This document shows positions 36,583 to 45,802 of a stretch of 64,000 bases of DNA, piece by piece. The stretch is from assembly GCF_000496835.1 (NCBI RefSeq), contig NZ_KI543236.1:1778773-1842772 (forward strand). The letters are read 5' to 3'. The translations under genes and the position numbers were made by a program. The notes under the pieces are model-generated. The model had not been told where the DNA came from. It did no database searches and saw nothing but the letters and a program-made list of their open reading frames with translations. Each line of letters begins with the position of its first letter. Within the stretch, counting starts at the first letter, position 1. The DNA comes from Thalassobacillus devorans MSP14. GTDB lineage: Bacteria; Bacillota; Bacilli; Bacillales; Halobacillaceae.

Positions 36583-36625
36583 AACCACCTGTGTGCTGAA
36601 ATTCCAGCGAAAGCAGGTGGTTTTT
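36583..36625. terminator. Bidirectional terminator between acuC and motS
   Basis: AACCACCTG (36583-36591) pairs with CAGGTGGTT (36614-36622), followed by TTTT on the plus strand and preceded by A-rich sequence for the minus strand. Confidence 0.8.
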
Positions 36626-36629
36626 ATAG

Positions 36630-37436
36630 TTAAGATGAAGTTTTTTTACTGCTGTATGCAGGATCTAAAATAACAATTTCAACTCGCCGGTTTTTACCCC
36701 AATTTTCAGGTGAATCATTAGGTACTGCAGGGTGTGTATCTCCAAAGGCTACCGCAGTAAAACGTCCCCTATTCAAATTAGACTCTCCTGCAATATAGCG
36801 AATAACACTACTCGCTCTGGCACCGGAAAGCTCCCAATTAGAAGGATAGCGGAAAGTCGAGATAGGACGGTCATCCGTATGTCCTTCTACAGAAATATCG
36901 TTCGGTATATTCTTCAGCAATGTTCCGATCTTACCGAGGAATGGCTTTCCTGATTCTAACACCTCTGCTTCGCCAGAGTCGAATAATAATTGCTCCTGAA
37001 GCACCAGTACGACTCCACGGTCGGTACGACTTGCAGATATGACATCATTCAATTCATTGTTATCTAAAAAAGTATCCACTTCTTCAACTAATTGATTCAA
37101 TTCGTGTTCTTTTTGAAGCTCATTATCTTCAGCGTCACGAACTGTGGAATTCACCTCACTCGAAGGATTTTCAAATTCATTCGATAGCTCACCATTCTCC
37201 TTCAGGTCGGTCTGTTCTGCAGGATTATCCATTTCTACAGGGGAAGGATAAAAATCAAAAATCATCCGATTACGAAAAGATTCAGAGATAGCTTCAAATT
37301 TGACCAGATCGATTTGTGACATTGAAAATAATAAGATGAAAAAAACAAGGATCAGAGTCATCAAATCAGAGTATGTAACCATCCAGCGTGGTGCGCCTTT
37401 TTCTTCCTTCTTTTTTATTCGATTCCTACGCCTCAT
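36630..37436 (-). CDS. motS: MotS, sodium-type flagellar stator B subunit
   Basis: MotS anchors the stator to peptidoglycan and, with MotP, couples Na+ flow to flagellar rotation. A basic N-terminus is followed by one helix with the ion-binding Asp24 (MVTYSDLMTLILVFFILLFSMSQ), an acidic linker and an OmpA-like peptidoglycan-binding domain (about 125-260, EGHTDDRPI and NWELSGARASSVIRYI). ATG 37436 is preceded by GGGGGAAG and overlaps the motP end by 11 bases; upstream starts lie inside motP. The location next to ccpA matches motPS in B. subtilis. Confidence 0.93.
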   Translation of the reverse strand: MRRRNRIKKKEEKGAPRWMVTYSDLMTLILVFFILLFSMSQIDLVKFEAISESFRNRMIFDFYPSPVEMDNPAEQTDLKENGELSNEFENPSSEVNSTVRDAEDNELQKEHELNQLVEEVDTFLDNNELNDVISASRTDRGVVLVLQEQLLFDSGEAEVLESGKPFLGKIGTLLKNIPNDISVEGHTDDRPISTFRYPSNWELSGARASSVIRYIAGESNLNRGRFTAVAFGDTHPAVPNDSPENWGKNRRVEIVILDPAYSSKKTSS

Positions 37437-38244
37437 TGGCTGCTTCCCCCACGTAGGCTTCTTCTTCCTGACTCTCCTGTTTTTCTTCCTCTGAGAGGAA
37501 GGCACTTAATTTCTCTTCCAGGATTTTAGGGTTCTGACCTGATTGAACGCCAATTACGCCTTCAATAATGATTTGTTTTATAAAAACTTCCTGCTCGGTT
37601 TTATTCTCAAGCTTACCTGCCATTGGGATAAAAACCAGGTTAGCCATTACAGTACCATAAAAAGTGGTTAAAAGAGCGACAGCCATTTTTGGACCTAATG
37701 TAGTAGGATCAGTCAGACTGTTCAGCATAAGAACAAGACTGATCAATGTCCCAATCATCCCCCATGCCGGGGCATATTCTCCTGCTTTTTCAATAATGGA
37801 CCTTCCTCTTTGATGCCTCTCTTCTAAAGCAGCAATCTCAGCATCCATAATATCCTGTATGACCTCCGGTTCAATGCCGTCGACAGCCAATAAAATCCCT
37901 TTTCTTATAAAAGGATCCCCGACTTCTTCCAGCTCTGATTCAAGGGCTAATAAGCCTTCTCTTCTCGCTCTTTCAGAAAGTCTTATAAATAACGTAATCA
38001 ATTCACGGAGGTTCGAATCATTTTGTTGAAAGGTCTCTTTGAATACTCTAAAAGTAAGCTTGATCTCGCTTATATTGAAATTAATGATAAGCGCCGCCAC
38101 TAATCCACCTAGAATGATTACGATCGAAGAAACCTGGATGAATGATTGGACTCCGGAGGCCCCGCCACTGGAAAGAATCCCGAACATGATCATAATCGTA
38201 CCTAAAGTAATGCCGACAGGAGTTAAAATATCACGCTTCTTCAT
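37426..38244 (-). CDS. motP: MotP, sodium-type flagellar stator A subunit
   Basis: MotP forms the ion channel with MotS. Its 272 residues include four membrane segments (about 5-25, 33-54, 150-172 and 183-205), the cytoplasmic torque loop with charged RLSERARREGLLALE and the proline-containing EYAPAWGMIGTLISLVLML and AVALLTTFYGTVMANLVF helices. The C-terminus is acidic. GGGGAGAGAG supports ATG 38244; a TTG at 38259 is part of the SD. It is located downstream of ccpA, as in B. subtilis, where it forms a ccpA-motPS transcript. Confidence 0.94.
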   Translation of the reverse strand: MKKRDILTPVGITLGTIMIMFGILSSGGASGVQSFIQVSSIVIILGGLVAALIINFNISEIKLTFRVFKETFQQNDSNLRELITLFIRLSERARREGLLALESELEEVGDPFIRKGILLAVDGIEPEVIQDIMDAEIAALEERHQRGRSIIEKAGEYAPAWGMIGTLISLVLMLNSLTDPTTLGPKMAVALLTTFYGTVMANLVFIPMAGKLENKTEQEVFIKQIIIEGVIGVQSGQNPKILEEKLSAFLSEEEKQESQEEEAYVGEAANEA

Positions 38245-38299
38245 ACTCTCTCTCCCCAACTAATACGTATATATTCTACTCCTAATATCGACACCATTT

Positions 38300-39295
38300 T
38301 TACTTTGTTGAGTTTCTTTCAATAATTCGATGCGGAAGTACTACGTTTTGTTCCGTTACTTCTTCTTTGTTCATATATTTTGTCAATAAACGCATAGCTA
38401 CTGCACCTATATCATACATCGGCTGAACGACAGTAGATAACGTCGGTCGCACCATTGTGGCAAGACGTGTATTATCGAACCCGAACACTTCAATATCTTC
38501 CGGTACCTTTAAACCAGAATCCTGAGCCCCGTGAATGACTCCAAGAGCCATTTCATCAGAAGCGACAAATATTGCAGCAGGGGCCTGTCCACCGGTATTC
38601 AACTGTTCGAATGCTTCAATGCCAGAGTCATAAGAATAATCGCCCGTCACAATTAAATCTTCCGAAACTACTCGTCCTGCCTCTTTTAAAGCGCGCTTGT
38701 ACCCATCCAGCTTTTGGGTGTTGACCTCAGTATTTTCTGGTCCAGAAACAAAAGCTATTTGTTCATTATTATGGGATATCAGTAGCTCTGTTGCTTCAAA
38801 GGCTGCTTCTTCATAGTTGATATTTACAGATGGTGTACTTTCCGTTTCATCAATGGTTGCAGCCAAAGCTACTGGTACAGAAGCGTTATTGAATTCACGG
38901 ATATGGTCATCAGTGATTTTACCGCCCATGAAAACAAGGCCATCTACCTGTTTTCCTAGCATTGTATTAATTAAATGGATTTCCTTTTCTTTATTTTGGT
39001 CTGAGTTGCTCAGAATGATATTGTAATTATACATCGTAGCGATGTCTTCAATACCTCTGGCCAGCTCTGCAAAAAAGATACTGGAAATATCCGGGATGAT
39101 GACACCTACCGTTGTTGTCTTTTTACTTGCCAAACCTCTAGCTACTGCGTTAGGACGATACCCCAGATTCTCAATCGCGTCCAACACCTTTTTCCTTGTT
39201 GCCGGCTTGACGTTCGGGTTGCCGTTGACAACCCTGGAAACAGTCGCCATGGAAACATTTGCTTCTCTTGCTACATCATATATAGTTACATTCAT
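38300..39295 (-). CDS. ccpA: CcpA, catabolite control protein A
   Basis: CcpA is the LacI-family master regulator of carbon catabolite control in Firmicutes. With HPr-Ser-P as corepressor it binds cre sites. The helix-turn-helix is at 3-22 ([20 protein letters not shown]) with hinge [36 protein letters not shown]. The remaining residues form a periplasmic-binding-protein-like effector domain. The length of 331 fits. GGAGGG precedes ATG 39295. Candidate cre sites at aroA, ackA, usp and the 57.17-kb small gene are consistent with an active regulator. A TATAAT on the minus strand (39350-39355) may be its promoter. Confidence 0.97.
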   Translation of the reverse strand: MNVTIYDVAREANVSMATVSRVVNGNPNVKPATRKKVLDAIENLGYRPNAVARGLASKKTTTVGVIIPDISSIFFAELARGIEDIATMYNYNIILSNSDQNKEKEIHLINTMLGKQVDGLVFMGGKITDDHIREFNNASVPVALAATIDETESTPSVNINYEEAAFEATELLISHNNEQIAFVSGPENTEVNTQKLDGYKRALKEAGRVVSEDLIVTGDYSYDSGIEAFEQLNTGGQAPAAIFVASDEMALGVIHGAQDSGLKVPEDIEVFGFDNTRLATMVRPTLSTVVQPMYDIGAVAMRLLTKYMNKEEVTEQNVVLPHRIIERNSTK

Positions 39296-39504
39296 GCAAG
39301 ATTCCCTCCTCTAATTCTCTATTAAGTTTAATTTCAATAAACCAATCATATTATACTATTTTAACAACCGCAATAAAGATGTATATAGAGTTCCCCCTAT
39401 TCAAATCATACCCCAAAACAGATAAATGTAAAATACACATATAACAACGAATAAAGATTATAAACTCTTTCCGTTCAGTTTTCCTCAAGGCGTGTATTTT
39501 ATGA

Positions 39505-39990
39505 ATAGCCACATGACAAGAACAAAAGCGTAAGCGCCTTGCTAGTAATGACGTTCGACTAAAAGCGGCACGTCCTCAAAAAAGACTTTGTCTTTTTCTG
39601 CGAAGTACATTCTAAGAAGTAGTTCTAGTGTGCCAACGTCGAACTGACCTGCATCCTCGAAAAAGAAAACCGCTTTTTCTTCGTGCGATGTAGTTCTAAG
39701 AAGCATTCCTTGTCCTGCAGGCCTCCGACAAGCTTAAGACAAGCCTCGGCGTGACGTTCTCTGTACTTTAATACAGACTAACTTTATTAAAGGATCAAAG
39801 TATAAGAAAAACTAAGGCTTTCGCCATTAGGAAGCGGCGATAAGCCAAGTTTTTCTAATCACAAAGAGGATTGACTTAAGACCTCGAGGGGGTAGGCGCT
39901 GGCCGATGAAAACGCCACGTCCTGTGGCGACATCGGCACTAGCACGTCCTATGCGTCGGAGCTGGATATGGCTCACCGTGTACAGCTATC
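39505..39990. repeat. Modular structured intergenic repeat region, about 480 bases
   Basis: Two related tandem units (39571-39630 and 39646-39706) each contain a CCTC...AAAAAGA/TCTTTTT hairpin followed by TTCTAAGAAG. They are followed by a CCGACAAGCTTAAGACAAGCC block, a long hairpin AGAAAAACT-AGGCTT/AAGCC-AGTTTTTCT (39806-39857), GCCGATG/CATCGGC with inner CGCCAC/GTGGCG (39903-39937), and TGGATA...TATCCA (39964-39991). There is no open reading frame. Confidence 0.7.
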
Positions 39991-40028
39991 CACAAATAGA
40001 AAATTATAATTTCCTTAGCCAAAAATAA

Positions 40029-40057
40029 AACCGGACTGAGATCGCCTCAGCCCGGTT
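40029..40057 (-). terminator. Intrinsic terminator of aroA
   Basis: AACCGG-a-CTGAG (40029-40040) pairs with CTCAG-c-CCGGTT (40046-40057), with T-rich sequence following on the minus strand. Confidence 0.8.
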
Positions 40058-40074
40058 CTTTTGTTCCCTATTGA

Positions 40075-41133
40075 TTACTTGGTCAATTCCTTCATGAAGT
40101 CTTTGAACATATCAATGTCCATTTGTTGTGCAGAGTCAGAAAGTGCTACGGCAGGATCAGGGTGAACTTCTGCCATTACCCCATCTGCTCCAATCGCAAG
40201 TGCCGCTTTAGCTGCCGGCAGCAATAAATCGCGACGGCCAGTGGAATGTGTGACATCCACCATGACAGGTAAATGTGTTTCCTGCTTCAAGATTGGGACA
40301 GCTGATATGTCTAATGTATTTCTTGTGGCTTTCTCGTAAGTCCTGATGCCACGTTCACATAGCATGATATTGGCATTACTGCGTGAAATGATGTACTCAG
40401 CAGCATTGATGAATTCTGAAATGGTAGCTGACATTCCACGTTTCAATAATACTGGTTTATCAACAGAACCTGCAGCTTTCAGCAGTTCAAAGTTCTGCAT
40501 GTTACGTGCCCCAATTTGAATGATATCGACATAATCAACAGCTTTGTATACGTCAGCCGGATTAACAATCTCACTGATTACAGCTAAGTCGTATTCATCA
40601 GCGACACGTTTCAATATTTTAAGACCTTCGAGGCCAAGTCCCTGGAAATCATAAGGAGAAGTCCTTGGCTTGAACGCTCCACCTCGCAGTATTTTAAGTC
40701 CTTGTTTCTTAACAGCTTCTGCCACGGCAGCAACTTGTTCGTAACTCTCAACTGCACAAGGTCCCATAATAAAATGGGGATTGCCATCTCCAATTTTTTC
40801 TCCATTTATATCGATTATCGTATCTTCCGGTTTTTTCTTCCGGGAAACTAGCAGTGCTTTTCGGTGGTCGTCTTCCTGCAGCTCCAGGCTGGCTTTAAAT
40901 ATCTCTTTGAACAATTGCTGAATGGTCGAGTCTTCGAATGGTCCATCATTATGTTCATTAATTTGGTCCAGCATTTTTCGTTCACGTACTGGATCAAAAC
41001 GATTAACCCCCTGTGTATTCTTGACTTTTCCGATCTCTTGAACAAGTTCACCTCGTTTGTTTATCAGGTCGAGGATTTCTAAATTCACGCTATCCAGTTC
41101 ATCACGTAATTGGTCCAATTGTTCATTACTCAT
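40075..41133 (-). CDS. aroA: Bifunctional chorismate mutase / DAHP synthase
   Basis: This catalyses the first step of the shikimate pathway, with an N-terminal AroQ chorismate mutase (about 1-85, with [29 protein letters not shown]) that acts as feedback sensor. The DAHP synthase domain (about 95-352) has [36 protein letters not shown] and [12 protein letters not shown]. The 352-residue length and order are as in B. subtilis AroA. A good promoter (41200-41228) and a perfect-consensus cre (41273-41286) lie upstream. It precedes ccpA across the repeat region. Confidence 0.96.
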   Translation of the reverse strand: MSNEQLDQLRDELDSVNLEILDLINKRGELVQEIGKVKNTQGVNRFDPVRERKMLDQINEHNDGPFEDSTIQQLFKEIFKASLELQEDDHRKALLVSRKKKPEDTIIDINGEKIGDGNPHFIMGPCAVESYEQVAAVAEAVKKQGLKILRGGAFKPRTSPYDFQGLGLEGLKILKRVADEYDLAVISEIVNPADVYKAVDYVDIIQIGARNMQNFELLKAAGSVDKPVLLKRGMSATISEFINAAEYIISRSNANIMLCERGIRTYEKATRNTLDISAVPILKQETHLPVMVDVTHSTGRRDLLLPAAKAALAIGADGVMAEVHPDPAVALSDSAQQMDIDMFKDFMKELTK

Positions 41134-41199
41134 GATAAAGCCTCCATTCCGTTTTACTTTGCTGAAAAAATTGATAATTTCAAATGATAATTACGGAAC

Positions 41200-41228
41200 A
41201 TTATATATGACTTCTGCTTTCTTGTCAC
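41200..41228 (-). promoter_or_regulatory. Sigma-A promoter of aroA
   Basis: Minus strand: GTGACA (41223-41228), 17-base spacer, TATAAT (41200-41205). Confidence 0.7.
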
Positions 41229-41272
41229 CCCTTTAAAGCGATAAAATCTCAAAGAATTTTCACATAATAAAT

Positions 41273-41286
41273 TGAAAACGTTTACA
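41273..41286 (-). promoter_or_regulatory. Perfect cre upstream of aroA
   Basis: TGAAAACGTTTACA matches TGWAANCGNTNWCA at all 14 positions and lies about 86 bases upstream of the inferred aroA transcription start. Confidence 0.75.
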
Positions 41287-41297
41287 AATAAAATAAA

Positions 41298-41325
41298 AAC
41301 GAGAGGTCAGGGTTTGCCTCTCGTT
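41298..41325 (-). terminator. Intrinsic terminator of ytxGHJ operon
   Basis: AACGAGAGG (41298-41306) pairs with CCTCTCGTT (41317-41325); TTTTTATTTT follows on the minus strand. Confidence 0.8.
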
Positions 41326-41335
41326 TGCTACCTGC

Positions 41336-41677
41336 TTAATCAGAGGAATGAAGCCGGTTTGAACTATCTTCTAACGCTTCTACTGTTACAGCTCCATGAG
41401 AGTCATGCCAAATCACTTGTTTATTATGAAATAACAATGCCTGGGGAGACTCGTGCTTGACCTCATATTCTTCTGCAATTTGATTAGAAAGTGGACGAGC
41501 TTCCTGAACATGAAGCATATAACATGGAATATCTGTTTTCTCATTGAACTGATCGTACTGCCTTTTCACAAAAGTACTGACAGGACATGTCAGGCTGTGC
41601 TTAAGGAGATAAAAGGCGTTTTTCTGATCTAATAAACGGTTGAATTCTTCTTCTTTGGTAATTACTTGTATGTCCAT
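41336..41677 (-). CDS. ytxJ: YtxJ, monothiol bacilliredoxin-like protein
   Basis: YtxJ is a thioredoxin-fold protein, proposed to remove bacillithiol from proteins with one active-site Cys. The 113 residues show the fold and a single Cys31 in LLKHSLTCPVSTFV. A second Cys at 52 is outside the motif. AGGAGGA precedes ATG 41677. It is the last gene of ytxG-ytxH-ytxJ, a general stress operon in B. subtilis, and a terminator follows. Confidence 0.92.
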   Translation of the reverse strand: MDIQVITKEEEFNRLLDQKNAFYLLKHSLTCPVSTFVKRQYDQFNEKTDIPCYMLHVQEARPLSNQIAEEYEVKHESPQALLFHNKQVIWHDSHGAVTVEALEDSSNRLHSSD

Positions 41678-41740
41678 CTGGATCCTCCTATATATCTTAA
41701 ACTAAAATGACGAGACTGAAAGCAGCCTCGTCACTCTTAT

Positions 41741-42202
41741 TTATTTTGCATTGGTTGAAGTCGAAGCTTCCTGTTGTTTCTCTAATTCTTCTGCTGCTTC
41801 CTCAATCGCCTCTGCAACTTCCTGGGCTGCTTCCTCTGCTTCTGCGTCATCCTGTCCGCGGATGTTTCTTACTTTGTCACCAATGTTTTTAGTAGAATCT
41901 TTAAAACGTGTACCAAGTTCCTGGGATTTTTCTGTGATATTCTTAGAAAATTGGGATGAAGATTCAACGGCACGTTCTTTCCATTCGCCGCTTTTTTCTG
42001 TGGCCACTTCTTTCCATTCGCCGGCACGATCTTTCAGATAATTGGAGCCCTGATTTAGATCATCACGGAACTCACGTCCTGCTTTCGGTGCGAATAATAG
42101 TGCCACAACAGCACCAACTACCCCACCGATTAATGAACCGACAATAAAATCTCTTCCGTTTTCCTTGTTGTTTGGCTGGTTTTGCTTTTGCTTTTCACTC
42201 AT
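41741..42202 (-). CDS. ytxH: YtxH domain general-stress protein
   Basis: This small stress-induced membrane protein of unknown mechanism is 153 residues long. A polar N-terminus, a glycine-rich helix (about 19-38, VGSLIGGVVGAVVALLFAPKAG) and a long amphipathic helical tail follow. The tail includes two near-repeats of GEWKE (about 61-65 and 72-76) and an acidic alanine-rich end (AEEAAQEVAEAIEEAAEELE). It starts two bases after the ytxG stop and precedes ytxJ. Confidence 0.9.
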   Translation of the reverse strand: MSEKQKQNQPNNKENGRDFIVGSLIGGVVGAVVALLFAPKAGREFRDDLNQGSNYLKDRAGEWKEVATEKSGEWKERAVESSSQFSKNITEKSQELGTRFKDSTKNIGDKVRNIRGQDDAEAEEAAQEVAEAIEEAAEELEKQQEASTSTNAK

Positions 42203-42204
42203 TT

Positions 42205-42645
42205 TTAAATTCCTCCCTCTGATTTTCTTGCATCTTCTCTTTTATATTTTTTATATAAATTGATGGCCACCTGTCCCCATTTCATTGCCTGGGCTGCAGA
42301 ATCTTCGTCATTGATCTTAGAAGATGTCAAGCTTCTTGATACGGAGCGGATGGACTGATTGAACTCCTGCACGGAGTCCCCTATTCCTTTCACTCCATCA
42401 ACCAGTGAATTAAGCTTTTGGGATTTTTCACCGACATCCTCCGCCAATTTATTGGTTTTATTCAACAGCGCAGTCGTTTCAAGGGTGATTCCTTCCATCT
42501 GTTCCTCGACCCCTTCTAATGTATCCGCTACGTTGTTCATTGTCCGGGAAACTGACTTCAAGGTGATACTCAGATAAATCACCAATACTGCAAATGCTAC
42601 CGCAGCTATAAGCGCAGCAATGTATAATAGAATTTCCATTCCCAC
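42205..42645 (-). CDS. ytxG: YtxG, DUF948 membrane protein
   Basis: The 146-residue protein has one N-terminal helix (4-25) and then a helical domain with evenly spaced hydrophobics, recognised as DUF948. GTG 42645 lies seven bases after GGAG in AAGGAGATGA; an ATG at 42639 would be 13 bases away, so I chose GTG. It is the first gene of the ytxGHJ stress operon. A sigma-B-type promoter lies about 42 bases upstream. Confidence 0.88.
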   Translation of the reverse strand: MGMEILLYIAALIAAVAFAVLVIYLSITLKSVSRTMNNVADTLEGVEEQMEGITLETTALLNKTNKLAEDVGEKSQKLNSLVDGVKGIGDSVQEFNQSIRSVSRSLTSSKINDEDSAAQAMKWGQVAINLYKKYKREDARKSEGGI

Positions 42646-42686
42646 TGTTCATCTCCTTTGTTATGTATTTTTTCATGTTAAAGTAA

Positions 42687-42712
42687 ATACCCTGTCTCGA
42701 TTATAGCTAAAC
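42687..42712 (-). promoter_or_regulatory. Sigma-B-type promoter of ytxGHJ
   Basis: Minus strand: GTTTAG (42707-42712), 14-base spacer, GGGTAT (42687-42692), near the sigma-B consensus GTTTAA...GGGWAW. The B. subtilis operon is also under sigma-B. Confidence 0.7.
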
Positions 42713-42876
42713 TAAGATATAGGGACTATGGTTCTATTAATGTATTATTCGTTTTTAACCTCGGAATATCCTTTTTTTTCGTATCAATCTGCAAAAAAAA
42801 TTTTAAGAATTTTAACACTATGTGTCACAAATACTCCTTTGCTTTTTATATTTAAGGATTTAATCACAAACCCTAA

Positions 42877-42935
42877 ACAAAAAAGCTGTTCCAAGAGCAT
42901 GCCCGCCAGCATCCTCTTGAAAAGGCAGCCTTTTT
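42877..42935 (-). terminator. Terminator region of murC
   Basis: Inner stem CCAAGAG-CATGC...GCATC-CTCTTG is flanked by AAAAAGCTG and CAGCCTTTTT arms. The minus strand ends in a T-run. No gene is seen between here and ytxG. Confidence 0.6.
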
Positions 42936-42938
42936 ACA

Positions 42939-44237
42939 TCAGCTATTCAATTGACCTTCATAAGCCTGCTGGTATTTTTGGATATCACCAGCGCCCATGA
43001 ATACTAACACACTATTATCATATTCCTTTAAGACACTTGTATCTTCTGCCATAAGCAAATTCGATTCCGGAATAAGTTTCTGAAGATCCTGGATGGTCAA
43101 ATTGCCGTTTTCTTCTCTTGCAGAACCGAATATGTCACACAAATAGATCGCATCCGCTTCCTGCAGGCTCTCGGCAAATTCTTTCAGAAAAGTTTTAGTT
43201 CTTGTGAAGGTATGTGGCTGAAAAATTGCCACGACTTCCCGCTCCGGATATTTTTTACGGGCAGATTCGATTGTAGCTGAAATTTCAATCGGATGATGAG
43301 CGTAATCATCTACCAACACCTGGTCCCCGACCTGCTTTTCCGTAAACCGCCGTTTTACGCCTTCAAAAGTTTTGATTTTCTTGATTTCTTCAGCTGACAT
43401 GTCTTCATAATGACATAACGCTATCACACTCAGCGCATTTAATACGTGATGATTACCGTATCCGGGGATGATGAAAGTATCATAATACGTATTTCTTACA
43501 AATACATCGAAGGATGTCCCTTCAGGATTTTCCTGAATATTTTGTGCCTGAAAATCATTCGCATCCGCCAACCCGTAATATAAGACAGGGACGTTCGCCT
43601 GGATGTGCTGGAGATGCTCATCATCACCACATGCAATTATCCCCTTTTTCACTTGCTTTGCCATTTCTTGAAAAGCCTGGAACACATCATCGATACTGGT
43701 GAAATAATCAGGGTGATCAAAATCGATATTTGTCATAATTGCATAGTCAGGATGGTAGGAAAGGAAGTGGCGTCTGTATTCACATGCCTCAAATGCAAAA
43801 TACTGACTGTTTTTATGTCCTTTTCCGGTCCCATCTCCAATCAAATAAGAGGTGGGATAATTTTCAGAGAGTACATGTGCCAATAAACCCGTTGTAGAGG
43901 TCTTCCCATGCGCTCCGGTCACGGCAATGCTTGTGTATTTCTGCAGCCACTCTCCTAAAAACTCATGATAACGATAATATGGCAGTCCCAGCTCTTTTGC
44001 TGCCAATATTTCTTCATGTTCATCATTAAAAGCATTCCCGGCTATTATCGTCAAACCCTCTTTGATATTTGCTTTGGAAAAAGGCAAAATTGAAATATTT
44101 TTAGCTTCCAATATTTCCTGTGTAAAAAAACGTTTGTCAACATCGGACCCTTGGACATGTTCGCCCGAGTCATGCAAAATTTGTGCAAGGGCACTCATTC
44201 CCGTCCCTTTGATACCAATGAAATGGTAAGTCGTCAT
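42939..44237 (-). CDS. murC: UDP-N-acetylmuramate-L-alanine ligase
   Basis: MurC adds L-alanine to UDP-MurNAc, the first amino-acid step of peptidoglycan precursor synthesis. The Rossmann loop [14 protein letters not shown] (5-18), ATP loop [10 protein letters not shown] (106-115), [11 protein letters not shown] and DYAHHP are clear. GGAGG supports ATG 44237; a TTG two codons upstream is unneeded. The 432 residues match the family. It is monocistronic by spacing. Confidence 0.97.
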   Translation of the reverse strand: MTTYHFIGIKGTGMSALAQILHDSGEHVQGSDVDKRFFTQEILEAKNISILPFSKANIKEGLTIIAGNAFNDEHEEILAAKELGLPYYRYHEFLGEWLQKYTSIAVTGAHGKTSTTGLLAHVLSENYPTSYLIGDGTGKGHKNSQYFAFEACEYRRHFLSYHPDYAIMTNIDFDHPDYFTSIDDVFQAFQEMAKQVKKGIIACGDDEHLQHIQANVPVLYYGLADANDFQAQNIQENPEGTSFDVFVRNTYYDTFIIPGYGNHHVLNALSVIALCHYEDMSAEEIKKIKTFEGVKRRFTEKQVGDQVLVDDYAHHPIEISATIESARKKYPEREVVAIFQPHTFTRTKTFLKEFAESLQEADAIYLCDIFGSAREENGNLTIQDLQKLIPESNLLMAEDTSVLKEYDNSVLVFMGAGDIQKYQQAYEGQLNS

Positions 44238-44464
44238 AAACAAGTACCTCCAAAATTATTGAGTCACTTTTACTTAGTATATGTATCATACTAAAACTTG
44301 CGATTTTCAAATCTGCCAGTCAGGCCATTATTATAGCAAAGAAAAGCAGTAGATGAATGAGCAATTAGACATTTTTATACTTCCCTATTTTAGCATGGAA
44401 TAACATGAAGTAAAAAGAAAGAAGTATTTATATGCACTTCTTCAGAATCATAATAAAAGAAAAA

Positions 44465-44490
44465 ACTTACTTCCTCCCCAGGAAGTAAGT
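44465..44490 (-). terminator. Terminator of the nicotinate phosphoribosyltransferase gene
   Basis: ACTTACTTCCT (44465-44475) pairs perfectly with AGGAAGTAAGT (44480-44490); TTTTTTC follows on the minus strand. Confidence 0.85.
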
Positions 44491-44501
44491 CTTCTTGATT
44501 A

Positions 44502-45632
44502 TTACTCGTTATTTTCATCCGTCGATTGTGGCTGGAATGGCACCCTTTCCAAGCGGGGATTCGGGTTATAACGACGTCCTTCTTTTGCTTCCGGCTCTCC
44601 GTTCAGAAGGACATTATCTCCCGTGAAACCGATGTCTATTTTCAATAGACTCCCCCCTACACCGTACATATCGACAGGGACTTTCAGCTCCTCGAACATG
44701 CGGATTCTATCTTCTGTAAAACCTCCGCTTACCACGATTTTCACATGGTCATAGCCTTCTTTATCAAGTGTTCTTCTTAAAGCGAAGATTAGTTCCGGAT
44801 TAACTCCTCGAGGATCGAAAGTACCCATCAGATGTTGATTTCGTAAGAAGTATTTATCGACCATACTGCGTGATGTATCGATACGGACGGCTTTTAATTC
44901 GTCGCCAAACTCGCGGGCCACTTTCAAAGAATCTGTGATCACATCATTATTGTAATCAACCAGTGCCATCAACTCATCTTCAGGAAATTGCTGATGGTAA
45001 GCTTTTGTCGCTGCAACAACATCCCCTTTGAACATTTGAATCAAAGCGTGGGGCATCGTCCCCATGCCCTCTTTTCCCCACCATTCATTCATGGCATGAG
45101 TAGCTTGTGCCGTCGATCCACCAATAAAAGAAGCATACCCATCCCCTGCCTGCTGTGTATAATGATCATCACGATCTCCCATAAAGATAATCGGCTTCTG
45201 TTTCCCGCTCGTCCGTGCTGCTTTTACTACATTATAAACATTCGTTGCTACAGACGTACGGCGAGCGAATATTCCATCTATAATTCCCTCTAAATAACCG
45301 AAGTTCTGATAAGGACCGGAAATGGTCATGACGGTTTCATACGGGCTTACTTTATCCCCATCCTTTAATGAATAAATTTCTAATTCTTCCGGCTGATCCG
45401 CAAATGTATGAATCAAAGCGATTACTTCATCTGTACCACATAAAACAGCATCATTCTTCTGGAAAAATTGCATGGTTACATGGTTATCCTTCAAGTGATT
45501 TTGTACTATTTCTTTCGTTTTCAGGAAATAAACGGCAGAAAACCAGCCTTCCCCCACTCGTTCATCAAACTTGAAAGTCTTATTAGTCAACCGATCGATT
45601 TCGCCATTTAACTTACGTGTGATTTCCTTCAT
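44502..45632 (-). CDS. pncB: Nicotinate phosphoribosyltransferase-like protein
   Basis: It converts nicotinate to nicotinate mononucleotide in NAD salvage. Visible blocks are FDERVGEGWFSAVYFLKT, FARRTSVATNVYNVVKAAR, GSTAQATHAMNE (active-site His region) and IRIDTSR, KIVVSGGFTEDRI and GVGGSLLKIDIGFTGD, the phosphoribosyl-binding elements. At 376 residues it is a compact form, shorter than B. subtilis PncB (about 490), so it may be a distinct subfamily. In B. subtilis murC and sftA are near each other without this gene. It has its own terminator. Confidence 0.82.
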   Translation of the reverse strand: MKEITRKLNGEIDRLTNKTFKFDERVGEGWFSAVYFLKTKEIVQNHLKDNHVTMQFFQKNDAVLCGTDEVIALIHTFADQPEELEIYSLKDGDKVSPYETVMTISGPYQNFGYLEGIIDGIFARRTSVATNVYNVVKAARTSGKQKPIIFMGDRDDHYTQQAGDGYASFIGGSTAQATHAMNEWWGKEGMGTMPHALIQMFKGDVVAATKAYHQQFPEDELMALVDYNNDVITDSLKVAREFGDELKAVRIDTSRSMVDKYFLRNQHLMGTFDPRGVNPELIFALRRTLDKEGYDHVKIVVSGGFTEDRIRMFEELKVPVDMYGVGGSLLKIDIGFTGDNVLLNGEPEAKEGRRYNPNPRLERVPFQPQSTDENNE

Positions 45633-45740
45633 AATTCTGCTCCTTATATAAGAAAAGTCCTTGTCCGAATAAAATCATTCATTTCTAATCATATAAAATC
45701 TGGTTAGCTAACACAAGCTATTTCTGAAACAGACTAAAAA

Positions 45741-45783
45741 AGCCGCTTTTTCCCGCCTCAAAACGCGAGGGAGAATAGCGGCT
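45741..45783 (-). terminator. Terminator of sftA
   Basis: AGCCGCT (45741-45747) pairs with AGCGGCT (45777-45783), with inner TCCC-CCTC/GAGGGA pairing. TTTTTTAG follows on the minus strand. Confidence 0.75.
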
Positions 45784-45802
45784 GCATGATAAGCAGGAAT
45801 CG

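Noticed and set aside
39480-39990. OLE, GOLLD or another known large bacterial noncoding RNA
   Set aside because: Neighbouring genes and visible motifs do not match what I know of OLE RNA (which lies near isoprenoid genes) or other large RNAs; left as an unexplained repeat.
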